Assembly: GCA_028288305.1 (NCBI GenBank)
Contig: JAQBOA010000005.1
Location: forward strand, 1 to 48,154
Length of the DNA stretch: 48,154 nucleotides
Direction: 5' to 3'
Origin: Mucilaginibacter sp.
GTDB lineage: Bacteria; Bacteroidota; Bacteroidia; Sphingobacteriales; Sphingobacteriaceae
Below are positions 32,448 to 42,525 of the stretch, in pieces. The notes below the pieces were generated by a model. The model was not told the DNA's origin. It made no database searches and worked only from the letters and a program-made list of their open reading frames with translations. Position numbers and translations under genes: made by a program. Every line of letters begins with the position of its first letter. Within the stretch, counting starts at the first letter, position 1.

Positions 32448-34094
32448 ATGAAAAAATATATTTTATTGACAGCGGTATTCCTTGCAGCCGGTATTACCGG
32501 CTGTAAAAAGAATTACCTAAGCCAGGAGGTAAACCCAAATCAGCCTTCAGTAACTACCCCTCAGCTTTCGCTGGCCGGGGCATTGGTATCAACGGCGGCG
32601 GTTATTTCCACTAATTATAACGAATACGGAGTTTGGGCAGGGTATTGGACTACAAGCGGTAACTATGTACCTAACCAATCCATCAATGAGTACCAGTTTA
32701 CCAACAGCAGTTTTGATACCCAGATAGGTGGGTTATGGATAAATCTTTATTCAAATTTAACCAATTACAACACACTGCAAACCGTTTCGGCAGCCAGTTC
32801 CAGTTTTGCTTATTTCCAGGCTATCGCTATGATAATGAAAGCATACGATTTTGAGCAACTGGTTGATAATTATAATGATGTGCCTTACAGCCAGGCATTT
32901 AAGCCATCTTCTATACTTTTTCCGGCTTATGATAAAGCATCTGATATTTATCATGATCTTGGCAAACAGTTAGACGCTGCCATTGCGCTGATTAATAAGA
33001 ATACAGCAGCAAGCAACCCTGGATCTTCTGATATTGTATTCGGCGGAAATATGACCAGCTGGAAAAAATTTGCAAACTCACTCAAACTGCGCTTAGCAAT
33101 CCATGTGAGCAGCGCACCTGCACCACTGGGAGCAAGCGACCCCTTGGTAACCGATCTTGCCTCAACAGCTGGTGAAGGTTATCTTGACGGATCTACAGAA
33201 GCTACTGCAAATCCAGGCTATATAAAAGCGCTTGCGAGCAGTGGTGCAACTCAGCAAAATCCGTTTTGGGATACTTACGGGCTCGACGTTAACGGTAACC
33301 CGCCATTTAATGCTGTATATTGGAGGGCTAATGATTTTTCTGTTAAATTTTTACAAAACACAAATGATCCTCGTGTATATGGGTTTTACGCCCCTACAAC
33401 CGGGACTTGGCCGGCCATAGTGATTCGCGGTAACGTTTTTGGTGATGTTTCGCCAAACGACCAGGCAAACCCAAACACAAGCGGAATTGGCCCTGGCTTA
33501 CTGAAAAGCCCCTCACAAAACACCGTATTGTTTTCAGGGGCTGAGTCACTGTTTTTACAAGCCGAGGCATTGCTAAATGGTTTTATTACAAGTGCAAGCA
33601 CAACACCATACACTACCCCTCAGCAGTTATACGAGGCAGGTATTACCGCTTCATTTGTTGATGCTCAGGCGGGAGGAACTTATACACCTGTTCCTGCAGA
33701 TAACACAGGCGCCCCGATAACTGCCGGCCAAACTCCGCAAACCCCTGATTTTGTTTATACACCGCCAACCGCAGCAGCTTCACAAGCCTTAGCTGTTACT
33801 TATTACAGCCAAAATATTAATAATGTTGGCTGGGCTGCTTCACCTAATAAGCAACAAGCAATTATTACGCAAAAATGGGTAGCTTTAAATGGCTATTTTA
33901 ACCTGGAGGCTTATAACGAATACAGGCGGACCGGTATTCCAGCCCTGCCTTCGTCAATTGACCCTGCAGCTATTTCGCAAACTTTACCTACCCGGATATT
34001 TTATCCAATAAGCGAGCTCACCTCAAACCAGGCGAATTTAGCAAAAGAACCTGCCGTCAATCCATTCACCTCGAAAATATTTTTCGCTAAATAA
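32448..34094 (+). CDS. SusD/RagB family ligand-binding lipoprotein (copy 1)
   Basis: 548 residues. Lipobox AGITGC gives a lipidated Cys19, placing it on the outer membrane as the lid over its SusC. N-terminal NPNQPSVTTPQLSLAGALVS and YFQAIAMIMKAYDFEQLVDN are typical of the SusD-like (SusD_2-type) family with TPR-like helices, and SLFLQAEALLNG near the middle and the QKWVALNGYFNLEAYNEYRR segment (about 487-506) are its hallmark. It starts 17 bases after the susC stop and is followed eight bases later by the DUF1735-like gene. Substrate unknown. Confidence 0.94.
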   Translation: MKKYILLTAVFLAAGITGCKKNYLSQEVNPNQPSVTTPQLSLAGALVSTAAVISTNYNEYGVWAGYWTTSGNYVPNQSINEYQFTNSSFDTQIGGLWINLYSNLTNYNTLQTVSAASSSFAYFQAIAMIMKAYDFEQLVDNYNDVPYSQAFKPSSILFPAYDKASDIYHDLGKQLDAAIALINKNTAASNPGSSDIVFGGNMTSWKKFANSLKLRLAIHVSSAPAPLGASDPLVTDLASTAGEGYLDGSTEATANPGYIKALASSGATQQNPFWDTYGLDVNGNPPFNAVYWRANDFSVKFLQNTNDPRVYGFYAPTTGTWPAIVIRGNVFGDVSPNDQANPNTSGIGPGLLKSPSQNTVLFSGAESLFLQAEALLNGFITSASTTPYTTPQQLYEAGITASFVDAQAGGTYTPVPADNTGAPITAGQTPQTPDFVYTPPTAAASQALAVTYYSQNINNVGWAASPNKQQAIITQKWVALNGYFNLEAYNEYRRTGIPALPSSIDPAAISQTLPTRIFYPISELTSNQANLAKEPAVNPFTSKIFFAK

Positions 34095-34102
34095 TTAAAA
34101 AA

Positions 34103-35038
34103 ATGAAAAAGAAATTATATTTAATAATATCCATATTACTATCAGCGGCCGTGCTTAGTTTAAGCTCATGCCTTAAGAATAGTAACAACTATATAGATTT
34201 CAGCAAAGCTGGAACTATAGTGGAGTTTCCCAAAGGCGGACAAGCTTTTTTTAGTGCTGACGCTGTTACTGATCCTGGCGATACTATTACCAAGCAGTTT
34301 GCAGTAACTGTGGCATCTAACAATGCTCCAACAACAGCAACTGCTATAACCTTAGCTATTGATAGTTCAATCGTTACTTCATATGATGCTGCAAATCCAG
34401 CTATCAATTATCTGACTATGCCAACGGGTTCTTTTGTATTTACAACTACATCTGCAACCATTCCAGCAGGGCAGCGTACCGCTATTTTTTCTGTTACATT
34501 TTATAAGCATTTGCTTGATCCTTCGAAAAGCTACATGCTCCCAATTAAAATAGCCAGTGCAGGCGGATTAAAGATCAGCGGCAACCAAAACATCCACTAT
34601 TACCATTTTATTGGTAATGACTTTGCCGGGAATTACGAGCAGTTTTATACCAGGTGGAATAATGCTGATACGACAACTGCACCGTCGACGCCACGTACAG
34701 ATTTAGGAGCGGTTATTATTAGCCCTGTAAGCCCTAGCGAATTTACAGTTGCAACAGGTTATTATACCACACCGAATTATGATGTTACTTTTATCAAGAC
34801 AGGTTCAGGTGCATCAGCAACGTATTCAAACTGGGCTATTAAATTTTTACCTGCGGATATCGCCGCCGGTACTCTATGGGCCACTAATATAACAGTTGTG
34901 ACAAGTCCGATGTTTGTGCCTAGTACTATCACGTTTAATCCTAATACTCAATATACTTATGCGCAATCACTGCAATTGTTCAGGTTTTATTTCAAAACTG
35001 CTTCAAGAGCAATCATTGATGATTATGTTCATCTGTAA
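34103..35038 (+). CDS. DUF1735-like surface lipoprotein (copy 1)
   Basis: 311 residues with lipobox SLSSC (Cys23). Residues about 35-165 form a beta-sandwich with IVEFPKGGQAFFSADA and DPSKSYMLPIKIASAGG, as in DUF1735 (BT_3987-like) proteins that sit after SusCD. The C-terminal half (IHYYHFIGNDFAGNYEQF onward) is a second beta domain ending in Leu. Such lipoproteins are thought to bind glycans at the cell surface, but this is not certain here. It is the third gene of the operon; a strong terminator follows at 35060. The homologous gene at 41489 shares the order of domains. Confidence 0.85.
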   Translation: MKKKLYLIISILLSAAVLSLSSCLKNSNNYIDFSKAGTIVEFPKGGQAFFSADAVTDPGDTITKQFAVTVASNNAPTTATAITLAIDSSIVTSYDAANPAINYLTMPTGSFVFTTTSATIPAGQRTAIFSVTFYKHLLDPSKSYMLPIKIASAGGLKISGNQNIHYYHFIGNDFAGNYEQFYTRWNNADTTTAPSTPRTDLGAVIISPVSPSEFTVATGYYTTPNYDVTFIKTGSGASATYSNWAIKFLPADIAAGTLWATNITVVTSPMFVPSTITFNPNTQYTYAQSLQLFRFYFKTASRAIIDDYVHL

Positions 35039-35059
35039 TTTATTTTAAACGACCATTAT

Positions 35060-35089
35060 AGAGGCCCTGGTTTACCGGGGCCTCTTTTT
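35060..35089 (+). terminator. Intrinsic terminator after first SusC-SusD-DUF1735 operon
   Basis: AGAGGCCC (35060-35067) pairs perfectly with GGGCCTCT (35078-35085), with an inner GGT/ACC extension in the loop, then T5 to 35089. It lies 22 bases after the DUF1735-like stop, so the next gene needs its own promoter. Confidence 0.93.
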
Positions 35090-35169
35090 GTTAGCAACAC
35101 TTGTATAAACCAATTAAAAGATTTTGTTGGGTTATTTAAAAGCATTAGCTTAGATAAAATAATGTACAT

Positions 35170-36165
35170 ATGAAAAAGCTTTTTTCAATATGCTTTTTAC
35201 TTTTCATAACCATATCATTGGTCAAAGCACAAACTATTACTGCTGCCGGCACAGTAAAAGATGAGAAAGGAAACCCTGTAAGTTTTGCTTTTTTAAGCGA
35301 CAAGAAATACAAAAATGCAACTTTCAGCGATTCGCTTGGTAATTTTAAACTTCCAATAAGGCAGGATTCGAAATTATTGGTTAAATGCAAAGGTTATATA
35401 GACAAGATTGTTGATATTGGTGATAAAACAGACTTTCAGATCGTATTATTTTTAATTGGCAATGAAAGCAGTTCAAATAAAATAAATGAATCTGCAGGTA
35501 TTGACAATGAAGATAAGCTGTACAATGGGTTTTTGCAAAATGGCGCTATTGATAAAAATTTAAGCTTTACGGAGGGTATGACATTTGCTGCGCACAGAAA
35601 GGGTAATTTACATGGTTCCAGGTATCTCTTTGAAAATTGGGCACATGGATATATTATAGACAAATCAGATTCGTTGCTGCGGTATGATAACTTACTGTTT
35701 AATTATGACAAAATTAATGGTGGGCTATTAATTACCCGGGACGAAAAATCAGTAATGGAGGTAAACCGGGATCAAATAAAATCATTTGCTTTATTTGATG
35801 GTGGTAATAAATCTTACATTTTTGAAAGAGTTCCAGCTATCGATAACTCTCATTATATACAAGTTTTATCTTCAGGAAAAAAATATAAACTCTATAAACT
35901 CATCAGCACCAGGTTTATTAAGTCTGATTATATAAATAATGGTTTTACTACGCATGGGAATGATTATGATGAGTATGTTGATGAAGGTACCTATTATCTT
36001 TTTAACGTTAGTAATAACCAGACCCAAAAATTTTTATTAAAAAAGAAATCATTAAAAGAGGTTTTTGTTGCCGACGGGGATAAATTAAATAAGTTTATGA
36101 CAGATAATTCATCAGACATTGATGATGCTTATCTGAATAAGCTCGGGAATTATATGAACCAATAA
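35170..36165 (+). CDS. Carboxypeptidase-regulatory-like domain protein, exported (copy 1)
   Basis: 331 residues. Signal peptide ends SLVKAQ (20). Residues 22-95 are a beta-sandwich of the carboxypeptidase-regulatory-like type (TITAAGTVKDEKGNPVSFAF). The remaining part, with FTEGMTFAAHRKGNLHGSRY, LFENWAHGYIID and YKLISTRFIKSDYINNGFTT, is unknown but shared with the 42526 gene in the same place of the second cassette. It lies 81 bases after a terminator, so it is a separate transcript. A role with the SusCD system is inferred from the repeated context only. Location periplasmic or outer membrane. Confidence 0.82.
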   Translation: MKKLFSICFLLFITISLVKAQTITAAGTVKDEKGNPVSFAFLSDKKYKNATFSDSLGNFKLPIRQDSKLLVKCKGYIDKIVDIGDKTDFQIVLFLIGNESSSNKINESAGIDNEDKLYNGFLQNGAIDKNLSFTEGMTFAAHRKGNLHGSRYLFENWAHGYIIDKSDSLLRYDNLLFNYDKINGGLLITRDEKSVMEVNRDQIKSFALFDGGNKSYIFERVPAIDNSHYIQVLSSGKKYKLYKLISTRFIKSDYINNGFTTHGNDYDEYVDEGTYYLFNVSNNQTQKFLLKKKSLKEVFVADGDKLNKFMTDNSSDIDDAYLNKLGNYMNQ

Positions 36166-36182
36166 TAAAGATAAAGACATAA

Positions 36183-36460
36183 TTTTTTATCTGCACTAAA
36201 CCTCTTCACCTATAAATAATACTCCACAATACGATAGCATCTTCATTTGTATAAGCAGCTTTGCTCAAACTCCTTTATACACAAATTGTAATGCAACAGC
36301 GACAGCCAGGTTAATTATTAGCAGCAATTCTCCCTGCGGAACCCTAAACCAACTATAAAAATAAAAAACTGCGGATGTTTGCTCATAAATCAGTCTCCAA
36401 TACAGCTAACAATAATTTCTGCATATTTTGGAGCATTGACTAATTTAAGTTTTGTGAGTT
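36183..36460 (-). pseudogene. Decayed doxX gene remnant between the two SusCD cassettes
   Basis: Minus-strand sequence aligns in order with the intact doxX gene at 43848-44255, with many changes and frameshifts. Matching blocks include TTATCTGCACTA at the 3' end (36187-36198), CCAGGTTAAT.AT.AGCAGCA (36306-36326) and CATATTTTGGAGCA (36422-36435). Conceptual fragments read LLLIINLAVAVALQF (intact: LLLIINLVVAAASQY), NEDAI (intact: IEDAI) and SADKK at the end. Stops and frameshifts interrupt it, and the 5' third is not recognisable. It shows the duplicated block once included doxX. Confidence 0.75.
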
Positions 36461-36534
36461 TGTGGAAAACATGGGGAAATATGTTTTAAATGTATACAAT
36501 GGTTCATGTTAAAATTATTACTTTATAGTAAAAA

Positions 36535-36646
36535 CCAACTTTTTTTTAAAAAAAACGGCGTTTTTTTTTATTTCGCTTGATAATTTGATAATCTAACATT
36601 ACTTTTAGCACTAATTAACTATTAACTGATCTTATTATTAACAAAC
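36535..36646 (+). promoter_or_regulatory. Control region of second susC gene
   Basis: Homologous to the 5' region of the first susC: an A-tract/T-tract block at about 36547-36570, TTGATAATTTGATAATCTAACA (36578-36600), and one copy of TTAACTGAT at 36622-36630 in place of three iterons. The ATG is at 36647. The rest of 36461-36534 shows no gene. Confidence 0.55.
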
Positions 36647-39600
36647 ATGAAAAAACTTCTACTAGTAAGTTTGTGTTTCCTGATGTTATGCATAACACAG
36701 GTATTTGCACAAAACCGTACAGTTACTGGTACGGTTACGGCCTCAGATGACGGCCTACCCATCCCGGGAGTATCAGTAAGGGTAAAAGGTACCACGTCTG
36801 GTACACAAACCAATGCAACAGGTAAGTATTCTTTGTCAGTACCTAACGGTGCAACACTTGTGTTTACCTTTGTAGGGTATGCACAACTTGAATTACCTGT
36901 TGGTACCTCCACAACTTTAAATGCCAAATTGAACCCTGCTTCAAAGCAATTGACTGAAGTTGTGGTTACCTCTTTTGGTATTCAAAGACAAGCAGCGTCG
37001 CTTGGTTATTCAACCACCAAGGTAACCGGCGCAGACATTAACACTGCAAAGCCTATAAGCATAGCCAACGGTTTAACCGGTAAGGTTTCGGGCTTGCAAA
37101 TCAACACCGTTAACGCGGGTATTTTTGCTCCAACCCGTTTAACCCTTCGTGGTAACAGATCATTAACAGGTAATAATCAACCTTTGATTGTTGTTGACGG
37201 ATCAATTTACTATAGTGACATCAGCACTTTAAATCCTGAAGATATCCAATCAACCGATATCTTAAAAGGTTCAAGCGCTTCTGCGGTTTATGGTTCTGAT
37301 GCATCAAACGGTGTTATCGTTATTACAACCAAACATGGTGCAAGGGCAACAAGTGTAACCGTTTCATCTACTGTTGATGTGGAAACTGTTTCTTACATGC
37401 CAGGTTTTCAAAATCAATTTGGCAGCAACGGCGGTGAGCGTTATGTAAACGACTTTAATGATTTAAGCACCTACATTCCTTACGAAAACCAAAATTATGG
37501 TCCGCTGTTTAATGGTAAATTAGTGCCACTGGGACGCCCATTGCCCGATGGCTCCGTTGAAATGGTTCCTTACAGCGCTATACCAAATCAGAAGAGAGAT
37601 TTTTTTAATACAGGTATTACAACCCATCAGAATTTTTCATTTGATTCTGGTGATGAGACAGGAAGTTTTCACATGTCTGCACAGGATATCAACAGCAAAG
37701 GTGTTACTCCTAACGATATAGGCCGCCGTGATATATTCCGCATTGGCGGTGATAAAAAATACGGAATTTTTTCGGCCGTTTATTCTGCTACCTATACTTA
37801 TATAAATAAAAATACAACTAACGCCGGTGCTGTATATGATGATTTACTTGAATCACCGTTTCAAGTTCCGGTTGCTGATTTAAAAAATGTTAACAGTAAA
37901 TATGGTAACCCGGATACGTATTATAATGATTACTATATAAGCCCCGGGCAAATCATTGCAGAACAAAGGAATTTACAAATTGAAAACCACATTAATGCTA
38001 ACGTAGCATTAAGCTTGAAGCCGTGGAAATGGGTAAATTTAACCTACCGTTCATCGATAGAAAACATCCAGACAAGGCATCAATACGAGGATGCAGGTAT
38101 TACTTACAGTGCTTTCTCAAAAAACAACGATACTATTTATTATTCAAACCCTCAGGGTACCGGTATTGTTAAGGCGGAAGATTCAGGTACAAAATATTCT
38201 GCAACTGATCAATTGCCTGCATATGGCTTATACAATCAGAACAATTTATTATTCAGCTCCGATTTCCTTGCGAGCTTTAATACCAAAATTGCCAAAAATT
38301 TTAATTTTAACGGTACAGGCGGTATTACCTATTTAGAAAACAAGATCACCTATGATCCTATAGATTTTCCAGATATAAATACTGCAAGTGGCGGCCGCCT
38401 TACCACGCTGCCTTATAATACGCAAAACTATAACTCAACGCCAAACGTAGGCGGCCAGTATAGCGATGAGGCACGTAAGCTGGGTTATTTTGGCGAAGCT
38501 ACTTTCGGGTATAAGGATTATGCATTTGTACATGGTTCATACAGAACAGACTTGGATTCAAGGTTATCAACAGCTAACCGTTTCATTCCATATTATGATG
38601 TTGATGCATCTCTTGTATTAAGCGAAATGTTCAAGAGCATCACTGACAACGACATATTAAATTTTGCCAAAGTAAGGTATGCACACTCTTTAACAGGTAA
38701 CGTTTCTGCCCTGGCAAACGGTTCGCCGTATATAGCTTACGGTGCTTACAGAACAACCCCAACTTTAGGTTCTGCTTACAGTTTCCCTTATGCAAGTTCT
38801 GGTTTATCCGGTTATTCACTTAACACGATAATTGCTAATCCAAACATAAAGCCTGAAAAAATTACTGAAGATGAAGTTGGTTTAGACTTAGGATTTTTAA
38901 AAGACAGGATTAATCTTGCTGCTTCTTACTATCAGTCAACAACTAAAGATGGTATAGTATATGCTTCTGTATCAAGTTCATCAGGTTTTTCGCAGGCATT
39001 GGTTAATGCTGCAAATACTGCCAATAAAGGTCTTGAACTTGATTTAACCGGATCAGTAATAAGGACACAGGATATAAGCTGGGTATTAAAAGCTAACTGG
39101 ACACATCAAACAAGTGTTGTTAATAGCATTGTATCGGGTGTAAGCGCGATAAACATTGGTAACAGTTCATATGCTGTAGTTGGCAAATCTTATCCTGAGA
39201 TTGAAGGTTATGACTGGACAAGAGACCCAGCAAACGGAAAGGTGATTGTTAATGCTAACACCGGTTTACCAACCAGGGCCAGTAAGTTAAGTGTTCTGGG
39301 TAATACTGTTCCTACTGATATATTAGGTTTAAGCACTACTTTCAGGTATAAAAATCTTTCTTTTTCAATGACTGTGGATTATCGCGGGGGATATGTATTT
39401 TATGCTTCAGATCTTGGGTCAACGCTTGACCATAGCGGTAATAGTATTACATCAGCTGTTGCAGGCCGTCAACGTTTCGTAATGCCTAATTCTGAATACC
39501 TGGATCCGTCAACAGGAAAATACGTTAGCAATACCAATGTTGAAGTACAGGATGGTAACTTTAACTTTTGGCCAACCTTATACCAGAGTGTAAATGCGAA

Positions 39601-39865
39601 CTATGTTGTAAGCGCTGCTGCCTGGAAATTAAGAGAGGCAAACCTGGCTTATTCACTTCCTAAACAATGGATTAACCAGGTTAAATTTATCAAAGCGGCA
39701 ACTATTTCAGTATCAGGACGTAACTTATTAATGTTTACTCCAAAAACTAATAAATTTACCGATCCTGAATTTAGTAATGATACAGGTAATGGTGTAGGTA
39801 CAACTTCACTAAACCAGTTACCTCCAACAAGGATATTCAGTACAACATTGTCTGTAACTTTTTAA
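36647..39865 (+). CDS. SusC/RagA family TonB-linked outer-membrane transporter (copy 2)
   Basis: 1072 residues. Signal peptide as in copy 1 (ends ITQVFA|Q). Carboxypeptidase-regulatory-like domain about 25-105 (TVTASDDGLPIPGVSVRV), plug with LTLRGNRSLTGNNQPLIVVD and SASAVYGSDASNGVIVITT, then barrel ending TRIFSTTLSVTF. The first 47 bases of the coding sequence equal those of the 29164 gene and similarity stays high for roughly the first 130 bases, while the barrel differs, so ligand range is probably different. It forms an operon with the SusD gene 10 bases downstream and the DUF1735-like gene. Confidence 0.95.
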   Translation: MKKLLLVSLCFLMLCITQVFAQNRTVTGTVTASDDGLPIPGVSVRVKGTTSGTQTNATGKYSLSVPNGATLVFTFVGYAQLELPVGTSTTLNAKLNPASKQLTEVVVTSFGIQRQAASLGYSTTKVTGADINTAKPISIANGLTGKVSGLQINTVNAGIFAPTRLTLRGNRSLTGNNQPLIVVDGSIYYSDISTLNPEDIQSTDILKGSSASAVYGSDASNGVIVITTKHGARATSVTVSSTVDVETVSYMPGFQNQFGSNGGERYVNDFNDLSTYIPYENQNYGPLFNGKLVPLGRPLPDGSVEMVPYSAIPNQKRDFFNTGITTHQNFSFDSGDETGSFHMSAQDINSKGVTPNDIGRRDIFRIGGDKKYGIFSAVYSATYTYINKNTTNAGAVYDDLLESPFQVPVADLKNVNSKYGNPDTYYNDYYISPGQIIAEQRNLQIENHINANVALSLKPWKWVNLTYRSSIENIQTRHQYEDAGITYSAFSKNNDTIYYSNPQGTGIVKAEDSGTKYSATDQLPAYGLYNQNNLLFSSDFLASFNTKIAKNFNFNGTGGITYLENKITYDPIDFPDINTASGGRLTTLPYNTQNYNSTPNVGGQYSDEARKLGYFGEATFGYKDYAFVHGSYRTDLDSRLSTANRFIPYYDVDASLVLSEMFKSITDNDILNFAKVRYAHSLTGNVSALANGSPYIAYGAYRTTPTLGSAYSFPYASSGLSGYSLNTIIANPNIKPEKITEDEVGLDLGFLKDRINLAASYYQSTTKDGIVYASVSSSSGFSQALVNAANTANKGLELDLTGSVIRTQDISWVLKANWTHQTSVVNSIVSGVSAINIGNSSYAVVGKSYPEIEGYDWTRDPANGKVIVNANTGLPTRASKLSVLGNTVPTDILGLSTTFRYKNLSFSMTVDYRGGYVFYASDLGSTLDHSGNSITSAVAGRQRFVMPNSEYLDPSTGKYVSNTNVEVQDGNFNFWPTLYQSVNANYVVSAAAWKLREANLAYSLPKQWINQVKFIKAATISVSGRNLLMFTPKTNKFTDPEFSNDTGNGVGTTSLNQLPPTRIFSTTLSVTF

Positions 39866-39875
39866 GATAAATAAA

Positions 39876-41462
39876 ATGAAAAAATTAACAATATTTAAGC
39901 GAAAAGTAAACATAGCATTGCTTTTTACGGGAGTGGTATTAGCGGGTATGTATGGCTGTAAAAAGGGCACCTTTGATATAAATGGCTCTAATCCTAATAG
40001 CCCTATATCTGTACTTCCAAAATATACATTATCATCCGCTTTAGCCGGAACTGCTAACTTAATGTATTCACCTGTAGCTTTTAATGGGACAGTACCCATT
40101 GGCGGTAACCAGGATATATTAAATAACTGGATGGGTTACTGGACACAAAGCGGCGCTTATACGCCGAGCAATACTTATGTATTGTACCAGTTAACAAGCG
40201 GTACCGGCAGTGGTAACTGGGACGCAGCATATAACAACCTGGGGAATTATAAGCTGATGATAACAAACTCCAATACTGCATCACTGGCAAATTACAAGGC
40301 TGTAGGTATGATTATGACTGCATTTGTATATCAGCGTATAGTTGACTTGTATAATAGCGCCCCATTCTCAACAGCTTTAGCGCCTAATGGTACGTTCTCT
40401 TATAAATATGATAGTGGTTCTGTTATATATAAAGCTTGTATAGCTAAAATTGACTCTGCGGTAGCCATAATAAAGGCAAATCCATCTGCTGCACCACTCG
40501 GCTCTTACGATGTAATGTTTAATAATACTGCCGGGAGTGTAACTGAACCAGTAGAAATGGGGCTTTGGATTAAATTTGCGAACACTTTAAAGCTAAAGAT
40601 GCTTATGCGCCAAACTCAAAGTTCAGCAAATGGATCTTTAGGTGATGCAGGTGTAAAAGCTGCTTTAGCAGGTTATACAACAACGGATTTTTTAGGTGTA
40701 GGTGAAGATGGATCAGTAAACCCCGGATATTCCGGCGCTGCTGATAACGCTGAAAACCCAATGTACCTGGATATAGAGTATGATGCATCAGGGGCACCAG
40801 GCACCAACGAAAAATACTTTAGGGCCAACGCTTATGGAGTTAATTTTTATAAAACACATAATGACCCACGGGATAGTGCATTTTACCTGTTTAATGGTGC
40901 ACATGCAATACAGGGCAGGGCATATGGAAGTCAAAACGGAAATGAGGCAAATAGCGTAATATCTGCAATTTCGGGCTATGGACTTAGCCCCTCACCTTCG
41001 GAAAGTGCACCTATTATACCGGCATTTGAGAGTTTGTTTTTACAAGCAGAAGCATTACAGCGTGGTTATATTACAGGATCAACAGCTTTAACAACTTATA
41101 ATAGCGCTGTTGTTGAATCATTCCGTATTCTCGGAATCCCTGGTTATGCAGCGGCAGCAGCAACTTACACTGGGCAGAATGATCCGCTGACAAACTTTGC
41201 ATTGGCAGCTGACCCTTTTACAATTATTATTACTCAAAAATGGGCTGCATGTAATAGTTTGGATCCATTGGAGTCATATAGCGACTACAGGCGGTTAGGT
41301 ATTCCGGCCATACCGGTTTCTATTTACCCAGGTGTTACTGCAACTCACATTCCTTATCGTTTTCCTTACCCTACAAGTGAGATTAACTACAATGGCGGTA
41401 ACGTGCCAGATGGCGGTACTGGTACAGAAGCATTAACATCGAAGATTTTCTGGATGCCATAA
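39876..41462 (+). CDS. SusD/RagB family ligand-binding lipoprotein (copy 2)
   Basis: 528 residues. A longer N-terminus (KKLTIFKRKVN) precedes lipobox MYGC, giving Cys28. Family parts seen: NPNSPISVLPKYTLSSALAG (about 42-61), YKAVGMIMTAFVYQRIVDLY, ESLFLQAEALQRGYI (about 389-403), and ITQKWAACNSLDPLESYSDY near 458-477. Same domain order as the 32448 gene with moderate divergence. Ten-base gap from susC. It would cap the copy-2 SusC barrel at the outer membrane. Ligand unknown. Confidence 0.94.
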   Translation: MKKLTIFKRKVNIALLFTGVVLAGMYGCKKGTFDINGSNPNSPISVLPKYTLSSALAGTANLMYSPVAFNGTVPIGGNQDILNNWMGYWTQSGAYTPSNTYVLYQLTSGTGSGNWDAAYNNLGNYKLMITNSNTASLANYKAVGMIMTAFVYQRIVDLYNSAPFSTALAPNGTFSYKYDSGSVIYKACIAKIDSAVAIIKANPSAAPLGSYDVMFNNTAGSVTEPVEMGLWIKFANTLKLKMLMRQTQSSANGSLGDAGVKAALAGYTTTDFLGVGEDGSVNPGYSGAADNAENPMYLDIEYDASGAPGTNEKYFRANAYGVNFYKTHNDPRDSAFYLFNGAHAIQGRAYGSQNGNEANSVISAISGYGLSPSPSESAPIIPAFESLFLQAEALQRGYITGSTALTTYNSAVVESFRILGIPGYAAAAATYTGQNDPLTNFALAADPFTIIITQKWAACNSLDPLESYSDYRRLGIPAIPVSIYPGVTATHIPYRFPYPTSEINYNGGNVPDGGTGTEALTSKIFWMP

Positions 41463-41488
41463 TTTTTAAAATTTAAATTAAAGAAAAG

Positions 41489-42415
41489 ATGAAAAAAATA
41501 TTATTCATATTATCATTGGCGGCGGTTTCGCTATCATCCTGCTTAAAGGATAAGCCAAATACCGACTTTTCCGGAATTGGAACGGTGGTCGAGTTACCAT
41601 ATAGTGGATTGCAGTACTTTAGTTTAGATGCTATTACTGATTCACAGGATACAGTTATCAGGCAATTTGGTATTAATATTGCTTCTGCCAAACCGTTATC
41701 TACTGATACTAAATATACCATAGATGTTAGTACCAGTCTGCTCACTGCATATAATACTAAGAATACAGCTATAGCGTATCTGCCTATGCCTACCGGGTCA
41801 TATACCATTAACAAACTTTCTGGTACAATAAAGGCTGGGGCACGCCTTGATTCAGTAACTGTTACTATATATAAGAGTTTCCTGGATCCTACACTAAGCT
41901 ACATGCTTCCAATTGAATTGGCCAGTACAAGTAACGGTATATTAAGCGGTAATTTTAATGCACATTATTACCATTTTATTGGTAATGATTTTGGCGGTAC
42001 CTATAAACAGGACTTCTCGAGGTTTAATGAGGCTGATTCATTAGGAGCTTTTTCTTCTGGCTCATCATTTACCGGTGGATCAGCAATATTTTCACCTATT
42101 TTGCCAACAGAATTTAATGTACCAAGCGGATACGCTGGTGGTGTTTTAGTATATGATATTACCTTCACCAAAACAGGTACCGGGGCTACTGCAACATATT
42201 CCAATTTTGCGGTATCATTTACACCTGCATCTGTAACTGCTGCCACAGGGGCAGGAATAACAGTTACACAGGCCCCTGTATTTTTTGTTAACGGGAAGCC
42301 AGGTTCTTCTACAATTACAGGGTCATATACTTTTGCCCAGGCAAAACAATTATTCCATTTCCAATTCCAGGCACATACAAGTGCGGATAGATATCTTTTG
42401 GATAGATTCTATTAA
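41489..42415 (+). CDS. DUF1735-like surface lipoprotein (copy 2)
   Basis: 308 residues with lipobox SLSSC (Cys18). Shares SGIGTVVELPYSGLQYFSLD, DPTLSYMLPIELAST and AHYYHFIGNDFGGTYKQDF with the 34103 protein, so the same two beta domains. The last strand is AKQLFHFQFQAHTS, as in the AQSLQLFRFYF of copy 1. Third gene of the second operon, 26 bases after susD, followed by a terminator at 42437. Presumed surface glycan- or ligand-binding role by context. Confidence 0.85.
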   Translation: MKKILFILSLAAVSLSSCLKDKPNTDFSGIGTVVELPYSGLQYFSLDAITDSQDTVIRQFGINIASAKPLSTDTKYTIDVSTSLLTAYNTKNTAIAYLPMPTGSYTINKLSGTIKAGARLDSVTVTIYKSFLDPTLSYMLPIELASTSNGILSGNFNAHYYHFIGNDFGGTYKQDFSRFNEADSLGAFSSGSSFTGGSAIFSPILPTEFNVPSGYAGGVLVYDITFTKTGTGATATYSNFAVSFTPASVTAATGAGITVTQAPVFFVNGKPGSSTITGSYTFAQAKQLFHFQFQAHTSADRYLLDRFY

Positions 42416-42436
42416 GATTGGATAAAGGTTAATATT

Positions 42437-42479
42437 AACAAAAAGGGAGATTGTATTTATTACAGTCTCCTTTTTTGTT
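42437..42479 (+). terminator. Intrinsic terminator after second SusC-SusD-DUF1735 operon
   Basis: ACAAAAAGGGAGA (from 42438) pairs with TCTCCTTTTTTGT (to 42478) with an inner TGT/ACA pair around ATTTATT; the T6 tract at 42471-42476 forms part of the stem. Same placement as the terminator of the first cassette, though sequence differs. Confidence 0.88.
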
Positions 42480-42525
42480 ATAGTTGATATTTTTTTATAG
42501 TTTTATATTCTAAACAATCATAGTT

